This document shows, piece after piece, positions 22,001 through 30,811 of a stretch of 64,000 nt of DNA. The notes under the pieces are model-generated. The model was not told the origin of the DNA, searched no databases, and was given only the letters and a program-made list of their open reading frames with translations. Positions within the stretch are counted from its first letter, which is position 1. Each line of letters begins with the position of its first letter. This DNA comes from Brachypterus glaber (Eukaryota > Arthropoda > Insecta > Coleoptera > Kateretidae). The stretch spans positions 11,323,340 to 11,387,339 of the forward strand of contig OY294050.1 in the NCBI GenBank assembly GCA_958510825.1, written 5' to 3'. A program made the position numbers and the translations under genes.

Positions 22001-25000
22001 TGACCCTAAACACGAACACTAAAATTTAAAAATTTCTACCATAAAATTAAAATGTTTGTTAACCGTTTGACTCACACTTATGGTAGAAATTCGTAAATTT
22101 GAGAATTTCGGCACGGGTTAGAATCTTTTGATCATTTTGAAATTCGGCACATAATTTTGTATGCTGAAAAGAAAAAAATAAGATTTAAGGCCTTTAAAAT
22201 TTTCACTTATAAATACAAAAGTTACAGACAATTTTCAACGATTTTATGGTAATTTTACGAATTTTAGGGCCCCCATTAGCATTCTTGGAGAAGTTTGATC
22301 ACTCATATTTTCAGAATTTTCTAGCTACACCTAAATGAAAATTTTAAGAAAATAAAAAAATATAAGGTCCACCCTAATGTCTCATGCAGGTGCACGGAGT
22401 AATATTTACAATTTTGGCGAAGGCGTATGCATGTATAATTTAAAACTTTGCTAAACTTTTTTTAGTAACTAAATTCTAGTTAGTCCCATATCAAAAATCA
22501 TAATGGTGTTGTAGAAAATAAAATGTACTTACATCTTCTGGGTCCAGACCACCTGGAATCAGGGTACCATCTTTGGAACAAAAACAATATGGTAGTTCAC
22601 ATTCTGCTGTGTTACATCTTAAAGCTAAATCTTTTGGAGGTTCAGTCACAGGAGCGGGTGCTAAAATAATTTTGTTTATTTAAATAAAAAATAAAATAAT
22701 TATTACTTAAATAAACAAAAATAATACATAATAGAATATTTTTTGAAATACTAACTTGTAGCAATTGGTCCACATCTGGCTTCAGCTTTAAATGTACAAT
22801 ATTTACTAATATCATCGAAATACAGTCCTGATGGACATCTGTTAACATAGGGGTACCCATCTACACACTAAAAACATAAAATTTCATTTAAATTTTCAAT
22901 TCCGTTTTTTCAAATTTCTTTTTTTATTTATTTTTTTTTCGCGTTTTCGTCATAACTACTTTTTGTAATTTTGTCTTGCTTTTTGTACTTTTGCAGTCTT
23001 TTATATATTTTTTAATTAAAAACATGCTTTTATATTCTTAAAATGAATATTTACCAAATTTAAATTGATAGACTCTCGTAATAAAATTTCTTTTTCTTAT
23101 AATTTTAGTAGGTATTTGTTAATTTAATAGATATTATATAACTAGAATCTATTTATAACGTAACCTTTTTACAATAATAAAATTTAATAAATTAGTAGGA
23201 TGCTCTTTAAATAAAACTTGTAACCTCTGTTTAGTGTAATTTTGTAATAAAATTACATTTAAAATTGAACATTTTCAAAAGTTTTAAGAATATACTACTA
23301 AGATTTTATTTTGCATATGCACATTTTTCGAATTAGAAAAGTTAGTTTTCGAATTTTATAATTTTCTAAAGAAGTCCCGATGTTAACCCTGGAAAATGGA
23401 GTTTATTTTCTGAAAAAATGAGCTTATTTCCATAATCGGCAACCAAAAACCAAGACTATAAAGTCAACTTGCCAAAAACTAGAATCTGTTGTCAGACTCC
23501 AAAAAACTTTTTTTAATTAACAGTCATTTATTTATGGGTGGTGTGGAGGGGTAGAGGTTCCCACCCACAATATTTTCAGAAAATTAGTTAGTTTTGAGTT
23601 TTCCAACTAGCAAAACTGCAGCCCTGACACAGTTGGCAAACTGGATGTAGTAGGGAGAAATTTCCTGCCCCCCAGTACAGAGCTGTAGATATAATTAATT
23701 AGAAAAATAATCAATCTAGCTCGAGATATAATTAATTAGAAAAATAATCATAATTAAATAAAAGAACAAAACATTTGTGAATTATTAATTAATATATAGG
23801 TAGGTTTTTCAGGGTAGTTAGGTAGTGCTAGTGCTAACTAGTGCTCTAGAAGGGTAGTGATGTAAAATTCCTTGGAACTCACATCGCGGAGAATTGCTCA
23901 TGGGGCATGCACATTGGTACTGTGTTTAAAAAAATTTCTAGCTCGAATTTCGCTCTCTATTGTAAATTGTACTTTTATATGCAATTTAATAATTTATTAA
24001 TTGTATTTTTTTTATATTTCGTATTTTGACGTGTCTATAGATTTTTGTATCTCAGAGGACAAATAAATTATTATTATTATTATTAATATAAACGAATTTT
24101 ATATTAAAAAGTTTTGCCACTTTTCTAATAACTAATTAAAAATGACCCTTAAGCAAATAAAAATACCTTGACAAAAATACCTGATAAAATCTTCTACACG
24201 TATTTGGATCAGCAAAATTTCCATTTCCCGTTGAATGAGGACATTCAAATGCTACATCTTTCTTCTCTTCCTTTGGCTTTGGTCTACTAGATGCATCGTT
24301 TTGCGCTAATACTGTAAAAGAAAACAAACATTTTCCACTTTACAATTTTGGCAACCACTTATCGCAAAAATAACAAAATAATATCTATTAACTAGATCCA
24401 TGGTAGGGATGAGTAAATTATTTATTAAAACAAAAGTCCTATATTTATCTATTGCTTTTCCAACCTAGGTTTCAATCTTTTCTAATTGATGATAATTCAG
24501 GGTATACGTTACAATAATAAATAAATCCGAGTTGCCTCGTTTGCCTTAGTTAGAAAAGATTGAAACCTAGGTTGGAAAAGCAATAAATAAATATAGGGAA
24601 ATAGGACTTTTGCTTTAATCAATAACAAAATAATATAATTTTTTTATTTACATAACTAGTGAGTTAAGATATTCTTTCAGGAAAGTTAACCCGCGAGGGC
24701 CTATGGCCAAATGTTAACCCGTATCTACAGACGTGAAATTTGAGTCACATTGCCACAGACGTGCGTCTAGACGTGACGTCTATCAGATGGTTACTTGCCT
24801 TTGTAAGAAAAAATACTAAAAATTGTGTTTTTAATATTTTTTATTTTTCATATGTATAAATCAAAACAACGATTGCATAAACGGTTTTATTTAAAAACGC
24901 ACAAAATGTAAAAAAATAAAACATGTTTTAGATAAATATGAAAAATAAAAAAACAAAAAATTAAAAAAACATGTGAAAAAACTATAACTTTTTCAAAATA

Positions 25001-28000
25001 ATCACATGGGTGAAAAACTGCAATCCCTTTTTTAGTTAATTTTTACATGTTTTTCTATTGGATTCTAAGCGCACTGGCATTATACAAAAATGGGCTGTAT
25101 TTTTTTACTGGCAGAGCATAAGTAATAAGCCTTTCTTAAGGCTAACTTTCGTACCGTTCCAACTCCAAGTTGATTTTATATCTTCAGCTTTGCATTATCT
25201 TACATCCCGACTTATGCGAGGGGTGTTGAATCTCCTTTCAGGAGTAATGAATTGTAATTTAGAAGGTGCAGGTAAACTGTTATATTTTATTAATAAAAAC
25301 TTAATATTATTAGTAATAAATACAAATAATTAGATGGCTTTTTGGAGAAAGAAACTGCAAAAAGTTGTCCAATTAAAAATGTATATAAACTTTAAAATAC
25401 TGACATAACCAGAGACCTGAGGTCTTCTAGACACAGGCACATGAAAAAATCGTATAAAACATTGAGTTACGCACAAACTGACTGGCAACTGTGAGTCCTG
25501 TCTGTTTACTGATAGTGTGAAAGGTAGAAGGGATATTCCGAAAAATCGACTTCCAGAGTACGCCTAATAGGCCACAGGTCTGTGATTACGGGTTTGGAGG
25601 ATGAGTTTTCTTAATCGTAGAAAACAATTTAAATTGTTAGATATGGTATACTGCAAGGCTCTCTGTTGTGTCCGCTGCTTTTCCTCAATTATATAAAGGA
25701 CCTTTGTATAATTATTCTAGCAACAGGCATGGATCTGGTGCTTTTTGCGGACGATACCACAGCCCTCAAGTTAAACTCACTAAACGCTGACAGGCACATG
25801 TGAGAGAGGGTTGGTTCCCGGGAACCATTTTTAAAATAAATTATATTTTCCCTACTTGTATTTGGTACTTTACTCTTACGTTTAGGGAACGATATATCGA
25901 TATATTGAGTATTATAAAATAATGGTAGACGAAAGTTGAGGATTCACATTTTACTTTCTATTTTAACCTCGATCAATCCAGATTTAAAAAATAACATTAC
26001 CGTTTTCAAGGTCTAAGCGAAATGGCATTCCATAGAAGGTGAAATTATCAACAAGAATTTTAGTGCTTAATATTCCATAGCATGCTCTTCCTTTTGAATA
26101 TTATAATTTTAAAGTATATGTATTAAACAATTAATTAACGTAGACAATTCATTACCTACAATGTTTTTTTTTTCAAAATAATAAATTTAAATTTAATACT
26201 TAAATAAGAAATTATGCAAGGCTGATGCATCTAATTATGACATGGGGCTCCCATGATGGGAGTTGCGTTATACTGCTAATCCCTCAATTTAGTATACACT
26301 TAAAAGTATAATTCATACCCCTGCATACTTTCTACTCAACTGAATTACAAGTCGCGACTGGCCTTCTAAACGCATAACGATTGATCACGAGTTTATCCTA
26401 GAATAGGGCAGCAAGACCATAAAGACGATAGAAATTCTACTTTAAAGTGTATACTAAACGGATGGATTATCTTTATCTAGTATACTAGACCCCTATAGGG
26501 TCCCTAAATAAAGTGATGTTCACGTATGGCCATGTTTGCCATTTGAAAACTACCTAATATAGTTTGGTTTGTTTAATAATAAAATAATATCTACAAAAAC
26601 CCCTTTACATTACCTAAGCTGTTAATAAAAAAACAAAAAACAACTTATTTAAGAAGGACCTTAACGTTGCTTAATTATATTAAGTTCGTTTATCGGAACC
26701 TTCGAATAGCCAAACTTGTATCAAAAATGAATGCATTATAAAATGCCAATGCACTATAAGATGTAGAAGTTACGTGATATATTTTGTCTTCACAATTGAC
26801 AAGGTAAACCTCTTGGAAATGAAATTCCAGGAAATTAAAATGTATTTGTACCGGTTATGATAATACATGTTTAATATGCGTATACAATAGCTATAGCATT
26901 TTATGTAGGTAATTAAGAATTGATTCGTTTATTTGAAAGTTTATTCACTTAAATCGATGCATCAGAGTTTATTTTATATTTATAAGGAATTTAAAGATTA
27001 TAATTATTATCCCAAATTAAACGGATATATTGAAAGCATCCATTTTAACAAATTAATACATTTTTTAAAATATTTTTTAGTTTAAAAACTCCCATGATTC
27101 ATATGATCATAAAGCTTTATACGATATAGTTAAATTAAAAACCCCGGTAGTCTATTTTGGCGCGGTTAAAGCCATCCTGTATACATGTAGTTATTGAAGT
27201 GTACTTTCCGAATTAGCTATCAAAAATATATTTTAGAGTATACGTTTGAAAATACGCGGTAACGGAGAAACCCTCAACAAACGCGTGTCTGTTGTAATCA
27301 CCTGTCATATTATGACATTGTCATCCATGCAATGGAAAACTGAAAAGCATTTAACTCAAAATCAGCTTTTTCCCTGTAACCTTAAGTTACTTTTTTCTAA
27401 AACTTTTGAACAGTATAGACACTAAATTACTATACAATATAGGAATACCTTTTTATATATTTTTATATAATTTAATTTTTTTTTTCAATATTTATATTTG
27501 AGTTTATAATATATAGTATACCAATATCAGTTGTACTTTTTAAAATCTGGTATTTATATCTATTAATTTAATTAATAATAAAGTCAATGAATACTTAGCT
27601 TTCTATAGCTTATACGCTATTTATTGACATTTTCCAAGTAAAAAATAACGAGGACATCCATATTTGATTTAAATTACAACCAATAAAGTACATAATTATG
27701 TACTTAAGTATGTTATTTACTGGCGTTAAAACTTTCAAAGACCTATATTAAGTTCAAGTTTGTGTTTTTTATTATTTTTTGAAGAAAATTTTATAAAGTC
27801 AGCCGACATATTTTAAAGTTATACAGCATATAGGCTTTATAAACAACCTGAATATGTATTATATAGGTATTAATAATTAAAAAGACCTGTGGATCTTTAA
27901 TAACACGTTTAAGTATAAATTCCTTTACCTTTAGGCTAGCACAAAAGCCCCTTTTCGGGATTGGTACAAAAAAAAGAGCACCCGTGATGGGACCGGTACC

Positions 28001-30631
28001 CCTTGGTACAAAGTTTGACGTACTGCGGGACGTGTATGTAATTTATATCTATGAGTTTTTGAAAAAAATACACAATTTTAACGAAAAAATCCCGGGAGTC
28101 TAAAGGTGAAGGAATGGTAATATTCCATAAAGTAATTGCATTTTAATAATATGAAGATAATTACATAATAGTAATAACAGTTATTAATCTATATTTATTA
28201 TTTCACATAACCTGGTTAGTTAATATTATTAATTATTTGTTATAAATATTTACATTCCTATAAACTAGAGTAATACAAACCAACTAGATTTGTAATGTAT
28301 ATTTTTAGTGGATCAAAATTTGCGTTTAAAATAATATAAACTTAACAAGAGCGCATATTTTCAATACAGTAGGTAATATACTTATTTAATCATGAACAAA
28401 AATCTTATGCAGTTTTGGATTAAGATCTATAAGGTTTATTATGAGTATTTATACATAAACTACATACCTATTTTCAAATCATAATCATGCAAGTAATGCA
28501 TAATTAATAATGTTATGCTAAATAAGGGTCCCGAAATTTTATTTTCTATTTGAATATTTTTATTTTATTTATTTATTTATTTATACATGACCTCAAATAC
28601 AGTTATGAAACTGGTGACAAGGCCTAACTTATAATAACATATTTAAATTTTTATAAAAAAAAAGAAGATAACAAAAAATATTTTATCTATAGATATACCT
28701 GAAAAGCCTCTAGGTTGTAAGATTCTTCGTGATTAATAATTATTATTGGGACGCTGAACACGATTCTTTCATAAAACAGGCCCATTTTTTTGCTACACTG
28801 AAATTGTAAATGAGATTTTCATTATTTTAGACGGTTTTTTCAGTGTAGAAAAAAAAGCCCATGAGTTGCATTTTTTTAGGGCAGATTCGTGTTCAGCATC
28901 CCAAAATACATACGACTAGGTGGGTCTCACCCTCAGCACAGGCTCCTTTATTTTGTGGCCTTGTGTAATTTTAATAATTGTTACCAAAGCCTTTCAAAAA
29001 ATTATTTAATTTAAATGCTTTACCTAATATTAGGTTTGGACTTTTTTTTATTAGCTAAGGTATTAAAAGTTATTGAAAAATAATACTTTATTAACTCTCG
29101 TAATAACAAGTCAAAATCTGTAAGGGGTATTTTGAGCATAGCATAAGATCCAAACCAAAAGCGTTCTAAAATTTTCAGATTAGTACTTAAGCGCTCTATC
29201 CCGATCGGACAAAACACAGCGGTGCAGAGGTTAAATCCAAGGTACCGTCAAGTGGGGTGACCTCGGACGGTGTGGGTGACTTCGGACACTTTTTCGTAAT
29301 CCCTCTGAACCAAAGCACGTGTGCACAAGTTATGGAATTGAACCCCACAATATATGCACACGTGCTTTGCTTCAAAGGGCTTTGCGAAAAAGTGTCCGAA
29401 GTCACCCACACCGTCCGAAGTCACCCCACTTGACGGTAGCATCGCGTTGTACCGGTCGCTTATCAATCGAAGAGGCCAGACCATGTTTCTCGCATCTTTA
29501 CTATTCTGATACTTGATTTTTGTAAAAATTTTAAAATTCAACTCCCGTTTTTAACGAACTTACATTTTTACCAATCATGCATAAATGCAATATGTACTTA
29601 GGCACCCTTTTGAGTATGCCGAACTAAAAATAATGAATATATTCATACTATAGTATATTCTGTAACAAGTGTAGAATGATGCATATTCCGAAAGAGTGGA
29701 TGTTTGTCATCCGAGCCGCGACAGCAGCGAGGGGAACGATCTACGAGTGATGAATAGCTATTTTACACGTGTTGCAGACTATACTTTTCCTATGACTGAA
29801 GTATTATACATTTATATTTTTATATAAATTATATAACCAAAAGTTTTAATAAAAAAACAATTTACATCCAATAATTTAATTTTTATATAATAATTTAATA
29901 TTTTGTAGTAAATTGTGTATTATTTCGTTGATTTAGCCAAAAATGAAATCCTTACGGTATGTGTCATATATCGTCATCCGCTTACGGAATATGCTATATA
30001 CCGTAAGAGTTTTCATATACCGTCATCAAGAGTTTTTTGTGCGATTTGACTAACATCTTAAGACAGTCGTAAAAAAATATTTTATCCAATACATACAGAT
30101 AATAAGACAATTACCAGCTTTATTTTAAATAGATAAACTCAATAATAACCCCCGCGTGGCTTTTATTTTATTGAGTGGATAATTATTTATTTTACCCACT
30201 CAACTGTCACTTGTCAAATTATTTTCTTGTAAATGTCATTAAAATTTTTAATAAAAATATGAATTCCTAAGCTATTTATTGGATAAAACCTTGTATGGCA
30301 CTCATGGGTAAACCGATATTGCCTGCTTGGCTGACGCCTCGCAGGTTAATTTTCTCATGGGCAATATCTTACTTTACCCACTAGTAACATAAATAACTAT
30401 TACAACGCCGGCTATTTATATAAACAGCCGACTAGATATTTATTATTATATAATTTGCAGAAACAACTAGATATTTATTATATTATATAATTTGCAACAT
30501 TCTATCTAGAGGTATAACAATATTGTATTTTAAATGAAAGTATCAAGTTACTTACCATTGTTAAACACCGAACAAAAAACACTAGAACACAATAGAATAC
30601 TAACAACTCTCGCAATAGTCTTTTTTGTCAT
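13049..30631 (-). CDS. Chitin deacetylase-like protein, CDA4 type (CBM14 + polysaccharide deacetylase)
   Basis: Ten exons on the minus strand: 30631-30556, 24311-24181, 22867-22756, 22660-22533, 20832-20627, 19505-19349, 18281-18143, 17579-17333, 14899-14708 and 13154-13049. All phases close and give 497 residues. Residues 1-28 are a signal peptide split by intron 1 (cleavage after VLA). Residues 49-101 form a CBM14 chitin-binding domain with six cysteines (C49, C64, C70, C80, C93, C101). The deacetylase domain runs from about residue 150 to the end. There is no LDL-receptor class A repeat between them, which separates it from CDA1/CDA2. Length and domain order fit CDA4 rather than the much longer CDA5. 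Of the catalytic motifs, TFDD reads TFDG (157-160) and the HxxxH pair reads ETISL (215-219), while RAP (257-259) and the MPFH histidine (376) remain. Metal binding, and so activity, is doubtful. A secreted, cuticle- or matrix-associated role is likely. Confidence 0.92.
13155..13369. other. Last intron of the chitin deacetylase, 3' part
   Basis: Short AT-rich stretch between the acceptor of the last exon and the 13370-14050 palindromic element; nothing else is visible. Confidence 0.4.
13370..14050. mobile_element. Palindromic element with TACAGGGTGATC ends
   Basis: The left end TACAGGGTGATCAGTAACCG is matched by the inverse right end (…TTGATCACCCTGTA). The arms, about 130 bp, share ACATCCAAAAATATSA and TATARARATTGGTCCGRAAA with GAGCCCTAAGGG. 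It lies in the last intron of the chitin deacetylase. The loop is AT-rich with no ORF. A short direct duplication (GGAGTAATAGCCTTTTAAAA) is at 13567-13615. Confidence 0.75.
14070..14308 (-). mobile_element. Probable tRNA-derived SINE
   Basis: Read on the minus strand from 14308, the sequence opens like a class II tRNA. An A-box-like TAGGCGAGCGGG is at 14300-14289 and a B-box-like GTTCGATTC at 14245-14237, in a GTGAG..CTCAC T-arm. A possible Leu-like CAA anticodon loop, TTCAAAT, lies between them. Mismatches and the lack of a clean acceptor stem argue against a working tRNA. Roughly 150 bp of non-tRNA body follow, ending near 14070. It lies in the last intron of the chitin deacetylase. It is the only copy seen in this window. 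Confidence 0.55.
14311..14707. other. T-rich intron sequence
   Basis: Low-complexity T-rich sequence between the SINE and exon 9 of the chitin deacetylase; no structure is recognised. Confidence 0.4.
14900..16099. other. Intron 8 of the chitin deacetylase, left part, with a dispersed repeat
   Basis: It contains a low-complexity A/T tract, the third ATACCATTTACTGTGAATA copy (15202-15275) and its apparent partner CTGTGAACAGTAATAATA near 15668-15685. Between them is a GTYTGTCYGTCYG-type stretch. The same arrangement occurs at about 7.1-7.7 kb. No coding sequence. Confidence 0.45.
16108..16669. mobile_element. Foldback element built of 16-bp tandem repeats, 8-bp target duplication
   Basis: The two arms (16108-16246 and about 16513-16669) are inverse copies of each other. 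Each consists of degenerate head-to-tail repeats of a 16-bp unit, GGAGTAGAGATGTTAT, on the right arm. The outer ends are GGCAGACTAACATCTC and its inverse. The 8-bp GACCATTA is directly repeated at 16100-16107 and 16670-16677. The roughly 270-bp middle has no ORF. An 8-bp duplication suggests a hAT-type mobiliser; the repeat-built arms resemble Drosophila Foldback/Galileo elements in form. It lies in intron 8 of the chitin deacetylase. Confidence 0.88.
16686..17025. repeat. Half copy of the TAGGGTGGACC palindromic element
   Basis: It matches the right half of the 21723-22376 element, including AATGTTTGTTAACCG, TTTCGGCACGGGT, GAATCTTTTGATCATTTTGA and TTTTCTAGTTACACC. The left half is missing, so this is a truncated copy abutting the foldback element. 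Confidence 0.65.
17085..17305. repeat. Two partial copies of a GTTACGCCGCGTTAC / poly-G element
   Basis: GTCTCGAAAAYGTTACGCCG followed by CGTTAC and a G run occurs twice, near 17088-17125 and 17210-17245. The right side ends GCGTTACGTAATACTTGAAC followed by GCTCCCT, like the ends of the 58012-58167 element. One insertion inside another, or a duplicated end, would explain it. Confidence 0.55.
17580..18142. other. Intron 7 of the chitin deacetylase
   Basis: No repeat family or ORF is recognised. There are imperfect direct repeats around CGTAAAATATACGCC/GCGTAAAAATTACGCCC and TCTACAGACA; otherwise AT-rich. Confidence 0.35.
18402..18770. mobile_element. GTCGTCCATAAAATACGTCAC MITE split by a second MITE
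   Basis: The outer ends are AGGGGTCGTCCATAAAATAC and the inverse GTATTTTATGGGCGAGCCCT. The internal AGCCAAAATATGAAAT and AACGCGAGAAACGGGGTATG segments recur at 7.4 kb and 57.8 kb. The GTGCGATTATAAAG element (18474-18685) sits inside, so the outer element is the older. It is in intron 6 of the chitin deacetylase. Confidence 0.7.
18474..18685 (-). mobile_element. GTGCGATTATAAAG MITE, copy 1
   Basis: 212 bp with inverted ends GTGCGATTATAAAGTGCCGA. Near-identical copies lie at 40223-40435 and 42693-42905, in the opposite orientation. The ends are flanked by TA, as expected of Tc1/mariner-type MITEs. The close similarity between copies suggests fairly recent amplification. Confidence 0.85.
18771..19348. 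other. Intron 6 of the chitin deacetylase, with a possible palindromic element
   Basis: Inverse pairs such as GTATGCGAACTAAGTC / AAGACAGTTCGCATAC (18951-19047) and TTGACCGTCATCAATAAACA / CAACGGTCAATAATAAATG (about 19198-19245) suggest one or two decayed palindromes. GTAGTAGAAAAATT just before exon 6 resembles TACTACCTAAAG at 19074 in inverse. Confidence 0.4.
19639..19909. mobile_element. Near-perfect 271-bp palindrome
   Basis: The arms of about 125 bp run from CGTTGATGATTTTTTGGGAA to a short loop at about 19765-19782 and back. They share GAGGGTGGTTTCCCTKGTCC and CAAACTGGGTTTAAATTTTT. It is almost perfectly symmetric, so it is young or under gene-conversion homogenisation. No ORF. It sits in intron 5 of the chitin deacetylase. 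Confidence 0.85.
19952..20260. mobile_element. Second palindrome, ACACCGGCACAC ends
   Basis: The arms of about 130 bp are 19952-20078 and 20133-20260 and share TTGTCTGTACACCGG, TTTTTCGACCCGCTGAATAC and GGCCGTCCAGCCTTCAATTT. The loop is about 55 bp. It follows the preceding palindrome by only 42 bp, making a tandem pair of unrelated hairpins in the same intron. Confidence 0.85.
20954..21226. repeat. TTTTATCCAATACATACAGA repeat, copy 1
   Basis: Closely matched by 30078-30397, which has about 45 extra bp near its right end, and in part by 46527-46641. Within it GGTTTTATCCAATA and TATTGGATAAAACC form an inverted pair about 190 bp apart. The sequence TTTACCCACTCAACTGTCAC is shared. Likely a non-autonomous element; superfamily not determined. 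Confidence 0.7.
21723..22376. mobile_element. 654-bp palindromic element with 9-bp target duplication
   Basis: The ends TAGGGTGGACCTTATAT and the inverse ATATAAGGTCCACCCTA are flanked by direct repeats ATGTCTCAT at 21714-21722 and 22377-22385. The arms, about 300 bp, are imperfect inverses and share AATTTTCATTTAGGTGTAAC, AAATTGTCTGTAA and GATCAAAAGATYCTAACCCG. No ORF. A half copy is at 16686-17025. It lies in intron 4 of the chitin deacetylase. Confidence 0.85.
22868..23861. other. Intron 2 of the chitin deacetylase, AT-rich part
   Basis: No gene. A duplicated segment GAGATATAATTAATTAGAAA (23686-23755, two copies about 39 bp apart) lies next to the reverse transcriptase remnant that starts at 23862 and may belong to the same retrotransposon. 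Confidence 0.4.
23862..24085 (+). pseudogene. Non-LTR retrotransposon remnant: C-terminal RT fragment and 3' tail
   Basis: From 23862 the plus strand reads VKFLGTHIAENCSWGMHI and then KKISSSNFAL. This is the FLG(V/T)-x-(L/I)-x(4)-W-x(2)-H-I block found just after the reverse transcriptase domain of Jockey/CR1-type elements. The frame then becomes AT-rich and stops. The 3' end carries a (TTA)n tail at 24067-24085, typical of target-primed insertion. It is strongly 5'-truncated or internally deleted and lies in intron 2 of the chitin deacetylase. Confidence 0.7.
24429..24612. mobile_element. Palindromic element in intron 1 of the chitin deacetylase
   Basis: The arms of about 58 bp share AAAAGTCCTATATTTAT and TTGCTTTTCCAACCTAGGTT followed by TCAATCTTTTCTAA, in inverse. 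The loop of about 65 bp is unrelated. A short MITE with no coding capacity. Confidence 0.75.
25645..25803 (+). pseudogene. Non-LTR reverse transcriptase remnant with FADD motif
   Basis: The frame from 25645 reads GILQGSLLCPLLFLNYIKDL and then LVLFADDTTALKLNS before a stop at 25801. These are RT blocks 4 and 5 of Jockey/CR1-type elements (GxxQGSxxxPLLF…FADD). The upstream block (RRKQFKLLD, about 25615-25643) is in another frame, so a frameshift is present. The remainder of the element is not recognisable. It is on the same strand as, and 1.6 kb from, the C-terminal RT fragment at 23862, and may derive from the same or a related insertion. Confidence 0.8.
26288..26458. repeat. Short inverted repeat around TTTAGTATACACTT
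   Basis: TTTAGTATACACTTAAAAGT at 26288 on is mirrored by ACTTTAAAGTGTATACTAAA ending at 26458. The intervening 130 bp is unremarkable. It may be a decayed MITE. Confidence 0.5.
26459..28747. other. Intron 1 of the chitin deacetylase, no features recognised
   Basis: More than 2 kb of AT-rich sequence in which I see no ORF, no clear repeat family of this window and no conserved-looking element. A TTTA microsatellite follows at about 28562-28585. Confidence 0.4.
28748..28902. mobile_element. 155-bp MITE with GGGAYGCTGAACACGA ends
   Basis: GGGACGCTGAACACGATTCT and the inverse AGATTCGTGTTCAGCATCCC define the ends. Sub-terminal GGCCCAT / AAGCCCATG and a CTACACTGAAA / TTCAGTGTAG pair continue the palindrome. 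No ORF. Confidence 0.75.
29243..29438. mobile_element. CCGTCAACTGGGG palindromic MITE, copy 2 (complete)
   Basis: 196 bp from TACCGTCAAGTGGGGTGACC to the inverse GGTGACTTCGG..TTGACGGTA. It is the shortest uninterrupted copy in the window and can serve as the reference for the three others. It lies in intron 1 of the chitin deacetylase. Confidence 0.85.
30078..30397. repeat. TTTTATCCAATACATACAGA repeat, copy 2
   Basis: It matches 20954-21226 almost throughout, with an extra segment CACTCATGGGTAAACCGATA followed by TTGCCTGCTTGGCTGACGCC near 30300-30345. This longer form may be nearer the ancestral element. It lies in intron 1, only about 160 bp from exon 1 of the chitin deacetylase. Confidence 0.7.
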
Positions 30632-30787
30632 TTTAGTCTTGTATAGCCAAGACTTGACAACAGCACTAAGAACGACTAAACGTAAAAGTACTCTACCACT
30701 TCTAGACTTTCCTTCTTCTGCGTTTGTGGACCACTGATTGGTCGTTGATGGTTTTACTTTCTTCTTGTATAGCACAAGACAACTGGT

Positions 30788-30794
30788 TTTTATA
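30788..30794 (-). promoter_or_regulatory. Candidate TATA box for the chitin deacetylase
   Basis: TATAAAA on the minus strand lies about 157 bp upstream of the chosen ATG (30631). A TCAGT initiator-like pentamer is at about 30738-30734, rather far for a simple TATA-Inr pair. Not tested, so only a candidate. Confidence 0.3.
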
Positions 30795-30811
30795 TCAGTA
30801 GGGTAGTCCAC

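Noticed and set aside
25058..25333. 91-codon plus-strand ORF in intron 1 of the chitin deacetylase
   Set aside because: It opens with TTG, resembles no protein family I know, and has AT-driven composition near its end.
30632..30811. Longer N-terminus for the chitin deacetylase from an upstream in-frame ATG at 30811
   Set aside because: It would put 60 polar residues before the signal peptide. The ATG at 30631 gives a clean signal sequence with cleavage after VLA.
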